From Turnera subulata (Eukaryota > Streptophyta > Magnoliopsida > Malpighiales > Passifloraceae): a stretch of 64,000 nucleotides of DNA. The notes below the pieces were generated by a model. It was not told where the DNA came from. It was given only the letters and a program-made list of their open reading frames with translations, and searched no databases. Shown piece by piece: positions 55,631 through 64,000 of the stretch; the stretch's first letter is position 1, and each line of letters opens with the position of its first letter. The position numbers and the translations under genes are program-made. The DNA lies in assembly GCA_028386065.3 (NCBI GenBank), contig JAKUCV010000253.1, positions 230,645 through 294,644 on the forward strand, read 5' to 3'.

Positions 55631-56194
55631 GGTAATTCTACAACAAGATCAACTCACACATAATAGTCATGCATACAAATCATTTAATAAGGAATTCTAT
55701 TAAATGTACTCCTACTATATAAATCAAGACAATTATATAAGTAGGCCAAGATCCATATTTCACTACAACATAAGTCAGCTAGGGCTGATCACCTACATCA
55801 TAGCTATTTAGGTAGACAACTCTTGTCAATTACATCTCTATGTAACTCTTGGATAGTTGAGTGAACAACACCTTGTCCAAGTCTATCTTATAGACATTGC
55901 TCAACCCTTGCCTCTAGGTTCTTAATCCTATTAAGGTAACCTAGTTAAGTCCAAACCCACAACAAGCAATCGGGATATTACAATTATCCTCTCGAACCTT
56001 GCTAGGATAAACATAGGCACCTTGCTAGGGCAAAACCTACCTAGTGTTGATCTAAGCAATGATTAGTGCTCATCATGGAAGGCAACTAAGAACTTAATAT
56101 TTTACATCAAAATATAATTCCAACACATCACATGCTTGTTCTTGATAAATCATACATTGATGTTAAGCAAATTTGGAAAACAAAAATGCAAGTG

Positions 56195-56996
56195 AACATC
56201 GATGTCCATAAATGAACATCGATGTCTATGAGAATCTGATTCTCGCCAACAATTGGCAGCACTCAGTATTTCGGCCATATCCGGAGCTATAGAGCTCGGA
56301 TTTGTGCAAACTTGGTGTCCCTGGAAAGCTAAGAAGTAGAGCTACAACTTTGCTGTTCAGGCCAGACACCAGTTCGGCCTCCTTCTGCCCCAAATTTGCT
56401 GTTGAAGTCGCTGCAGTCCACAACATCGATGTTGAACCCTTCAACATCGATGTTTGGAGTTTGCGAATCCATAAAACATCGATGTTTTCAATCAAACATC
56501 GATGTTGGAGTTTGCCGAACCCTCAAAACATCGATGTTGACCATCAAACATCGATGTTGGAGGTTGCCGAATGCATAAAACATCGATGTTGACACTTAAA
56601 CATCGATGTTTGAGTACTTGAACTCCAAACCATTTGGCAGTAGCTCAAAAACATCGATGTTGGACATTAAAACATCGATGTTTTGAGTACTTGAAAGTTC
56701 AATATCTTGGCAGTAGCATTATAACATCGATGTTTAACATTCAAACATCGATGTTTGAGTTCTGGAACTCAAGAACATCGATGTTGACACTCAAACATCG
56801 ATGTTGTTGGAGATCTGGAACTCAAACCAATTTGGCCGAGCTCAAATAACATCGATGTTTAACATTTAAACATCGATGTTGTTGAGTGTTAGCATGAGAA
56901 CATCGATGTTTGAAAACACAACATCGATGTTTTGGAGATTCGGCCAAGGCCAATCTTCATGCCAACATCGATGTTGGTCACACCAACATCGATGTT
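56195..56996. repeat. AACATCGATGTT array 7, in the 5' leader of copia B
   Basis: Twenty-two copies in 11 pairs. Pair starts: 56195, 56422, 56475, 56527, 56579, 56650, 56723, 56774, 56848, 56899 and 56964. Partners are 20-21 bp away. Steps are 51-53 bp (five cases), 65 bp, or 71-74 bp. The first interval is long because of a 170-bp unrelated stretch (56235-56405). Confidence 0.95.
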
Positions 56997-57438
56997 TTGG
57001 CCAAACATTGCTTGAACGACAATCGTTCGAAACACAAACCGACACTCGGTTTTTCTTAGTCGAACCCTTCGACCTACTGCCATAATCATCTTGATTGATA
57101 TCTCATATCAATCAACCTCTTGTTGTCAAAACACTTTTGACAAATCAACCTCAACAACATATGTATCACATACATACAATTGAAGACAATATGACATGAT
57201 CATGCTTTATCACATAGAACATATCATGCATATTCACTAAGACATATCAAGCATATGAATATATTTGAATGGCAAAACACATATATATACCAAATCAAAA
57301 GCAGCATATCAATTGCCAAAACACCAAGACATCATGTTCAAAATCATTTGGCATATCACATACACAAAATGATTCCTACACATTCTAGATGATCATATCA
57401 CATATGAATCATTTACACGGTTTAGAGCTTCACAAGAA

Positions 57439-57451
57439 GGCTCCGCTACCA
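57439..57451 (-). promoter_or_regulatory. Primer binding site of copia B
   Basis: TGGTAGCGGAGCC on the minus strand adjacent to the 5' LTR, identical to copia A and copia 2. Confidence 0.8.
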
Positions 57452-57452
57452 C

Positions 57453-59020
57453 TGTAAGTTTCCCTAGGCTATATGACAATCATATACAAGCAAAAGATGC
57501 AGCGGAAGCAAAGGAAACTTAGCCAAGAACCACATGTGAAGCATATAAACCGTATAACAAAATTTCGTACCTTGTTCGGTTGAGGTCTTTCACCCAACTG
57601 CTGGAACGAATCATCTAGACCAAGACGAAGGCTGGAACGAATCAGTTAGAGCAAGAAGAAGACCTGCTCCTCTACGGTATCCACACGAACCGTGACCTTC
57701 CCGGAATCGTCACACGAATCCAAGAACGAGCTCCCCGGACTGATGTGCTAGCAAGAGTAAAACCGGGAACTTGTGTTTGTGGTGTTTTGGTGTTCTTTTT
57801 CTTTCACAAAGAAAGGGGTAAGTGTGTGTTTTCTCAAGCTCTCAAGAACACTTCTCAAGGCTCAATCCTCTGAATTTTTCAGACACAAAAACGTTCTAAC
57901 CAACCCAAGTGTGAAGAATAATGCCTTAGACAAAAGCATGTGCATGCCAACTCACAAAGGCATGTCAAAGTGGACAACACCTTTGGCCAACATGTTTCCA
58001 CTAACTCTTAGTGGGAATATTCATCACAAGGCTGCAATAATGGCTCCACTAATCTGATGCTTAGTGAACCAAACCACCCCAAAACGACTTGGTTCAACCA
58101 CGGTCCAACCACGGTCCAACCACACCCGGTCCAACCATGGTCCAACCACGGTTCGACCATCTGCTCGAATCAACGGTTCTATGTGTGTGACCCTGTAGGC
58201 ACTTGTAACGTCCGGCAATAATTGTAAAATCTCATTTTACAATTATAAGCAAAGAGCGGCGTCTAGCAACACATCATTGCTACCCGAACGACAAGATCAG
58301 TACTGATTCTCTATGCCTCGGAATATGTCATCGTCCCTTCGTCCCATTATAAAGATTAAACCGAGACATGGAATATGTCAATCTCGTATATGTTTAATCT
58401 CGGTTTCTTGATCCTCGAGTTAACTGTGTAAAACGGATACCAATGATATCAACATATCATAATCCGAGCACGGCCGTGCATTTACAGTTCAACTCTATCA
58501 AGAAACCATTCGATAATATACCCGTTATATAGGTTGGACGAATCCCCTCTTGATCAATCAAAACCCACTACATACTCGGCATATACCCGATGATTACCCT
58601 TATGTCCACCCAGTTACGGGTGACTAGGAATAATATCAGAATACATGATTCATATGTTGGATACCTTGACGATCTCAGGTCGGAGGACAATCACATCTAT
58701 AAGAAACACTAATGACATACATATAACGCTCCATGTAGTGTTCTTATGTGGGTCAGTCCAGTCCACAAGTTCTCCAACTTGTACCCGTATGTAGAATTCA
58801 TATCACATATAAATTCTCAACATACGCTAGTCTTGATTTGTTATTACAACCCATCCATAATAACAATCGACTAGGGACATTTAAGAATATGAAATATTCT
58901 AGGGTTATAAGTATGTGCAAGCGTTTATCTCATAAATGATACTTATTGGAATAACCTTAAAGTGTATGTACATGACTATAAATAAACATCCATGATTGGC
59001 TTTTGGGCATATTACTAACA
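57453..59020 (-). repeat. 5' LTR of copia B
   Basis: 1568 bp, TGTAAGTTTCCC to ATTACTAACA. Contains five GGTCCAACCA(C/T)-type words (58090-58160) and the hairpin at 58218-58246. Confidence 0.88.
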
Positions 59021-59200
59021 CTAAATTGATCAGGCTCTTCGTACCTTAAAATTGTCCAACTTGTTCCATCGCACCATTCTACACGTAATTGTGCACACTA
59101 CGCCAAGCCGGTGAGGACTATAAGCCACATTATACCTTTAGAACCATCTCCCGTCTTATAGGCATCACATTAAGTACCAGGGTATGTACGGGGTGTCACA
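59021..59200 (-). repeat. Chromovirus-type LTR, right end
   Basis: CTAAA followed by sequence ending GTACGGGGTGTCACA; on the minus strand the LTR begins TGTGACACCCCG. It continues the LTR interrupted at 50562. Confidence 0.65.
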
Positions 59201-59841
59201 ACCTGACCACTTGTCTCTCACCTCTATGGCTCAATTATCATTTGTGGTCCTCACTAATGGTCCCGGATTGCCAAAAATGGAATGTTTTTGAGTAATTGAG
59301 CTGCAACAAGAGTAGACTTCCAGAAATGAGCCCAACATCTGCAAGTGAATTCAGAGAGTCAACTCTGAAGACTGATGGGTACATTAGAGCCGTTGGATAA
59401 AGAGCTTCTACCTACTCCCACCTACTCAAGCTCTATATAAGGAAGGGGATAGTTTCTTGGAAAAGTATCCCCAGCCAATTTGAAATTGCTTTGAGTCTAA
59501 AAGTTGAGCTTACAACCTGTGATATTTGTTGTTCTTGCTGAGCTTACATTTGTGCTTATTCTTGTTCTCAAAGTTGCTACAAAGGGTAGTGTATTTAGGC
59601 AAAGCTTAGTGCAGTTTTGCTGGGATTCCAAATCTAGGATTACATTTGGGGAAAGGTTAGAGTTTAGCCTGGGAAAAACTTATAAAGGTTAGAGCTTAGC
59701 CTGTAAAAGCTTGTTTCTTGTTAAGGTTAGAGCTTAGCCTGCAAAAGCTTGGTTTCTGTAATAAGTAAGGCTGAACCCGTAAAAGCCTAAGATAGTGAGA
59801 GTTTGAAATCCTAAAGGAAGAGCCTTTAGGTAGTGGAGGTA

Positions 59842-59968
59842 CGAGTTATTTTGAAGTAAAGAAAAACGAAAGGATGAGATTATGGAAGTCAATATTCTCG
59901 CATTTATTGCTACTGCACTGTTCATTCTAGTTCCTACTGCTTTCTTACTTATAATATATGTAAAAACA
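59842..59968 (+). pseudogene. psbM: Nuclear insertion of chloroplast psbM fragment (NUPT)
   Basis: A 127-bp block absent from the related LTR at 33899, where GAGGTACCTGG is continuous. It holds a short upstream region with a GAAAGGATGAG-like segment and ATG at 59882. The frame reads [20 protein letters not shown] then FLLIIYVKT. This is the N-terminal part of PsbM, a one-helix photosystem II subunit of about 34 residues normally encoded in the plastid genome. The last residues and stop codon are missing where LTR sequence resumes. It has no nuclear promoter or transit peptide, so it is a dead fragment. The coding match has no visible substitution, pointing to a recent transfer. Confidence 0.92.
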
Positions 59969-60026
59969 CCTGGTGAGGGGGAACCACTCTAAAATCGTTC
60001 AGAGACCACTAGTTTCACTAAAACCA

Positions 60027-60028
<2 letters not shown>

Positions 60029-60098
<70 letters not shown>
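60029..60098 (+). repeat. 70-bp pure cytosine tract
   Basis: Seventy consecutive C within the copia LTR, at the site where sister LTRs have short C-rich stretches (33998-34044, 18600 and 5075). Real expansion or an assembly/sequencing artefact. Confidence 0.9.
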
Positions 60099-60100
<2 letters not shown>

Positions 60101-60127
60101 GTCCTCTTATGCCTATTTGGGCTAACA

Positions 60128-60363
60128 ATCTCAGCATTCATCTCAACCTTTAGTCTCACCCATAAATCTCAAAAGTATGTTAATAGTTAGGATCCAAGCA
60201 TTCTCCCTTAACACTGAAATCATTCATCCCTAGTGGAACAACCCCAGGAAAGCACTATTATTGTCAGCGGCATATCCACGTGCATTATTTCTCTTTTAAA
60301 TTTCTGTGTTCTCTTGCGTTGTTTCGTGCCTAAATTCATAGGCCCTCATCAACGAGGGGCATC
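60128..60363 (+). mobile_element. Tat-like internal 3' fragment and polypurine tract
   Basis: Starts ATCTCAGCATTCATCTCAACC, matches 34077-34301 and 12040-12244, and ends with CGAGGGGCATC before the LTR. Confidence 0.75.
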
Positions 60364-61729
60364 TGTGAACACCCAAATTTAGCTACTTATTTATTTCATT
60401 GGATTATAATTGTGTTTTGAAGCCCAAGGTTAATTTTATTAATTTTTGGTCTTTAATTTGGCTTAAGAACCCAATAATTGAATCAATGGACTGTCCATAT
60501 AATTAGGCCCAGGCTTAGCACGAATTTTCTGACTTATTTGTCTCTGATTTTTGTTGAATTAGAGGCGCAATTAAGTTAGTTTATTATTTTGCCTATTCTA
60601 TAGAATAAAAGAGGAATAATTCTTAATCCTTGGAGTGTAGGTTAAGTAATTGAGTTAACATGGAAACGATATGGAGTTTTCCTCAAGAATAGGGAAATTT
60701 CCTGGTCTAAGAATCCATACTTTGGGCGCAAGAATCGATTTGGAGTCAAATTAAGGAAAACCAGGTCAAAATAAGAAAAGCTATGAATAGTAACCGACTT
60801 ATCGGCGGACATGGGCCCGTGATCGCCACCTGCCGGCGGTCATAACACCTTGACCACCACCTACCGGCGGTCATCGCGATATGACCGCCCCCAGCTGGCG
60901 GTCGTGTCTTCCAGTTTCGGCAATTTTTTAGTTTTTCCACTTTTTTCATCTCTACCCTCATCCATTGGATTTAGAGGTTTAATCTCAACCCTAGGATCAA
61001 AACCACGCCTACTCAGATCCTGAACACTATAAATAGACCCCCCATATCACACATTTAGGGAGGTTGGCCATTAAGCTTTTTGCTTGGGAAAACTCTTCTA
61101 TTTTCTTTTCTCAGTTCGATTTTTTTGCTTTTTTCTGTTAGATTTCACGTGGTGTGCTGTTTGGTTTTGTATATGCAGTAGTTCTAGAGCAAATCAAGGT
61201 GGAACTATGGAATGGAAAGAGGGTAGAAGCAATCTACAACCCTCCAACGCGAAGAGCGACGAAGATCACGCCCTTAGTGGTAACTCGGTCTCTTTCCCTC
61301 TGATTTCTCTCTGCTGCTGCGATTTTTGTCTCTGTTATTGCTGATACTGAAATGTTTGCTTGAGTGACATCTCTAATCTCAGAACTACGTGAGCTTTAAA
61401 CCCAACTAGGGTACGTAGAATATCTCTAGCGGTGGAGACGCAAGCTCAATTGTTTCAATTCCTTTTCCTTTTAATTTTGATTTCTATTGTTATTGTGATT
61501 GGTTGTTGCTGGAAATCTGGTTTACATACATGCACACTCACACCGAAGCACAAGTAATCGTTTAAATTACATATTATTTCGCCCAAGCATCAATGGGGTG
61601 CCTCTTACCGTCCTATCCATGACGAACCCCCGAGTCCGGCATCTTTGGTTGGCAAATCTGGTTGCTTTGTGGGCATAAAGGAGTTATCTCTGATTTTTCC
61701 TGAGTTTTTCCATTCTAATAAAACTTGGG
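60364..61729 (+). repeat. Tat-like LTR, full length
   Basis: Pairs with 12245-13593. Starts TGTGAACACC, GC hairpins at 60790-60910, TATA CTATAAATAG at 61027-61036, followed by TGGCGACTCCATTGA (61730 on) and a short leader to 61779. Confidence 0.75.
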
Positions 61730-61815
61730 TGGCGACTCCATTGATTTGTCTCGAGGTGAGAAAGTTCCATGTTCTCACAAGACCATTCTGTCCACGGCTG
61801 AAAAATAATTCTTGG

Positions 61816-61880
61816 AACGTCGATGTTGTTGCCCTTCTCTCCAAGTTGGGCGTGCTAAAATTTATCGCGACATCGATGTT
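61816..61880. repeat. Two decayed AACATCGATGTT copies (cluster 8)
   Basis: AACGTCGATGTT at 61816 and GACATCGATGTT at 61869, 53 bp apart, in a degraded copia fragment between the Tat LTR and the next element. Confidence 0.7.
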
Positions 61881-62029
61881 GATTCGATGTTTGTTTTCTT
61901 AGCAAGCCTTATTCCCCCTATCTTTTGGGGTGGTACCTACAAAACAAACTTAGAAATTCCTCCGATGCTGAAGTTAGCAATTTGTAACACAATGAAAAGA
62001 TACTAGAATACATAAATTTAGATCATTGT

Positions 62030-62138
62030 AGAGTCAAAGATTCCGAGTTCGCTTCGAATCCGAATGAATGACTCTTTCTCTAAGGGTTTTATGAAAATCC
62101 GCTTGTTGAAATTTTGTTTCAACAAATTCATTAGCTGT
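62030..62138 (-). pseudogene. Copia RNase H C-terminal scrap
   Basis: On the minus strand reads NEFVETKFQQADFHKTLRE and VIHSDSKRTRNL, which aligns with the copia RNase H tail (EFV-K-NQLADIFTKPL in relatives) with frame or base damage at DIFTK. Only about 35 codons remain. The bases between 61881 and 62030 show nothing recognisable. Confidence 0.5.
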
Positions 62139-64000
62139 GTAACGCCCCGAATTTTCGTAATTTGATTTTTCGGATTTTTCGAAATTTTTATTCCAATTTT
62201 ACCCTTAAGGAATTTCCGGATTTTTGGACAAGGTAATAAATTATTTTTCCTTGGTTATAAGGGAACTAAGTCGATGGTATGATGGGTTTGGCTTTCGTTG
62301 GAGTTTAATCGAGTTTCGGAGTTGGGAATTAAGATTGGATGTAGTTTAAGTAAAACTACGTCGTTTTGGAGGCTTACAAAAAAAAAAAAAAGAAAGAATT
62401 GACCTAGGGCGGGTTGACCACGCCCAAGCTCAAAACGGCGTCGTTTTGAGCTCGGGCTGGTTAAGCCCTAACCCACCTCCTTTCCCTTCTTCTCTTTTTT
62501 TTTCACTTTTCTCACCCTTTTCTTTTGAAGCCGCCGCCGCCCCTTCAGCCTTCTCTCTCCCTTAGTTCCTCTCCCTCTCCCTCTTCTTCCTTCTTTTCTT
62601 CTCTTTTCTCCCTTCCCTGTTCTCTTCCTTCTTCCTTTCACTCAAACCGCCGCCCCCAACTTCCACTCTTCCTTTTTCTTGTCGCCATCGGCGCAACCCC
62701 ACGCCACCGCCGCCACGCTCTTCACTTTCGACCCCGTGATTCGGGGCCAGTGGAGGAACGAGAGGCTGAGGTTGCGAGGCGAGACGATGGGGACGAGCAG
62801 CGGCTGGAGGGTTGGATTCAAGTTTGCACGCCATCACCATCGTTGGTAAGCCGCCCCTCTTCCTTCCTCTGTCCTCCCTCTTCTTCTTTTCTCTACTTTT
62901 TGCTTCTTGGGACCGTTGATTGAATGGTGGTTGGATTCTTTTCTCTCTCTCTTTGGTGGCGAGTCTGTGGCTGTCCTCGGGTTCTGTGGACGGCGGGGAG
63001 CGATGGTGTTTGGTAGCTGGGAGTTGTCGTCGCCCGGCGACGTGTTGTTGGCTTTGTTCTTGGCGGCCTGGAGTCGGGTCAGTGGTGACTCATAGTGGAC
63101 GCGGTGTTGTTGTTCTGCTCGCGGTGGATGACGGTTGCGTTCTGGGCATGTGGCTATTCTGAGGGCGACGACTGGCTTGCTTGGATGCGGGTGATGTTGG
63201 TGCACGGCTTCTTTGTCCCCGGCAGAGGTTTGCTGCAGGCTTGGGTTCAGTGGACAGAACCGGGATGTGTGCGTCCTATTTTGGCGGATATTATCGGTAA
63301 GCTATCCGGTGTGCCTTAATAACTTCATGGTTTGTTTGATTGTTTTGCTAATCTGGTGTGTGGAATTGAATGTTGGTTGTGTGTTTGTTGCTGGATAGTT
63401 GTCGGGAAAGTGTTTCCGAACCATGGTGGTTTTCCGGCGAGGCTTGGGTATTGTCCCGACGAGGCTGTTGTCGGAATCCGGCGAGTGGTTCACTATTCCG
63501 GCGAAATGGTGTATTTTCCAGCATTACACGGTAATCTCCAAGCAACGATCCGTATATCAATTCTTGCACAATCATGTAGTGTATATGCATATAATCAGTG
63601 TATTGAAATAAAACGGATTTAGTGGAAACCGAGTGTGGGGAAAGAGTGACGCGTGGCCGGTAAATATCCGACGCACATGATATCCTTAGGCCGGAAAATG
63701 TTTGGGCTCGGGTGATTGGTTAATGTGATCATGAGAATGGGCCGGGCTTAGGCCAATCAATGTCGTATTAAGGTTAATTGGGCTTTAGGCCCAAGGGCTA
63801 TTGTAGATACGGGCTATAGGCCCAATAAAGGGTAATTAATTTAAAATGGGCTTTAGGCCCAATGACTTTAATATGGATGTGGGCTTTAGGCCCAATGTTG
63901 TATTTTGGAGATTTGGGATAATACACTCTAGGCCCAATAAAATGTAACTAATTTAAATGGGCTTTAGGCCCAATGGTTTTGGGGAATGTGCTTTAGGCCC
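62139..64000 (+). repeat. Start of a gypsy-type LTR, runs off the window
   Basis: TGTAACGCCCCGAATTTTCG is a typical chromovirus/gypsy LTR start. Within are AAAACGGCGTCGTTTT-type near-palindromes (62355 and 62433), a pyrimidine-rich stretch with low-complexity frames (62480-62720), GC-rich unique sequence, and from 63730 a cluster of GGGCTTTAGGCCC words. No coding gene is supported; the Pro/Ser-rich ORF at 62525-62923 is low complexity. The right end is not in the window. Confidence 0.5.
63778..64000. repeat. TTGGGCTTTAGGCCCAA near-palindrome cluster
   Basis: At least six copies of GGGCTTTAGGCCC or close forms (near 63780, 63811, 63848, 63880, 63959 and 63988; weaker at 63735 and 63926) at spacings of about 30-45 bp. 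Arms TTGGGC/GCCCAA are inverted. TGGGCC/T words are also known as site II promoter elements in plants. Confidence 0.75.

Larger units (their letters stand above)
50563..59020 (-). mobile_element. Second Angela-like Ty1/copia on the minus strand (copia B)
   Basis: Perfect target duplication CTAAA (50558-50562, 59021-59025). LTRs begin TGTAAGTTTCCC and end ATTACTAACA. The same lineage as copia A by gag, integrase and RT motifs, but the first about 0.4 kb of the LTR differs. The interior is more decayed, with an assembly gap, a 166-bp tandem duplication and many frame breaks. Confidence 0.87.
59201..60127 (+). repeat. Copia LTR fragment with organelle and poly-C insertions
   Basis: Matches 33231-34071 of the solo LTR. 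TATA box CTATATAAGG at 59433-59442, repeats of GGTTAGAGCTTAGCCTG at 59655-59740, end CCTATTTGGGCTAACA. It starts inside the LTR (ACCTGACCACTTG), so the 5' part is missing. Confidence 0.75.

Noticed and set aside
59734..59925. Minus-strand 63-residue ORF
   Set aside because: It is the antisense shadow of the psbM fragment and LTR repeats.
62525..62923. Host protein with Pro/Ser/Leu-rich N-terminus
   Set aside because: It is a low-complexity pyrimidine tract read as protein, downstream of an LTR start, with opposite-strand ORFs of equal length.

Overview
This window is a repeat-dense stretch of a flowering-plant nuclear genome; I cannot name the species. It is built almost entirely from LTR retrotransposons, mostly broken and nested in each other. 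The evidence is the Ty1/copia and Ty3/gypsy polyprotein motifs, LTRs with TG...CA ends, primer binding sites matching initiator tRNA-Met, polypurine tracts, exact target-site duplications (TSDs), and a chloroplast psbM fragment. I see no intact host gene, no rRNA or tRNA gene, no CRISPR array and no bacterial operon.

Layout. (1) 1-5099: 3' part of a SIRE/Maximus-like copia with its 3' LTR. (2) 5102-6062: a foldback element with about 0.3 kb inverted arms and TA flanks. (3) 6063-8829: minus-strand Athila-like gypsy remnant. (4) 8830-14343 plus 34072-34788: Tat-like gypsy remnants. They hold a copia solo LTR (14344-34071, AATCTC flanks), which holds a minus-strand chromovirus (14493-33064, GGTAG), which holds an almost complete SIRE-like copia (17287-28126, AAAGG). 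This four-level nest is closed by TSDs, and the innermost insertion splits the chromovirus RNase H codon-exactly. (5) 34789-48360: another SIRE-like copia, interrupted at the gag/pro junction by a minus-strand Angela-like copia (36612-44784). (6) 48361-50562 plus 59021-59200: a chromovirus LTR interrupted by a second minus-strand Angela-like copia (50563-59020, CTAAA) that contains an assembly gap (51773-52694). (7) 59201-61779: copia LTR with a psbM insertion and a 70-bp poly-C, then a Tat LTR. (8) 62139-64000: start of another gypsy-type LTR.

The most striking signal is a 12-bp perfect palindrome, AACATCGATGTT, present about 100 times in eight clusters. Copies come in pairs 20-22 bp apart. 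Pairs are usually 71-76 bp apart, otherwise about 52 or 63 bp. All these distances are close to whole numbers of DNA helical turns, and the palindromes are far better conserved than the sequence between them. The clusters lie in the LTRs and internal promoter region of the SIRE-like family and, independently, in the 5' leader of the unrelated Angela-like family. I read this as a retroelement cis-regulatory or RNA-structural array that may be undescribed.

Other points of note: the SIRE-like family carries a captured antisense ORF with its own TATA box and the N-terminal part of a LINE endonuclease, at the same site in two copies. It also carries a third sense ORF with its own TATA box. Each of the other LTR families here has its own recurrent palindromic word.
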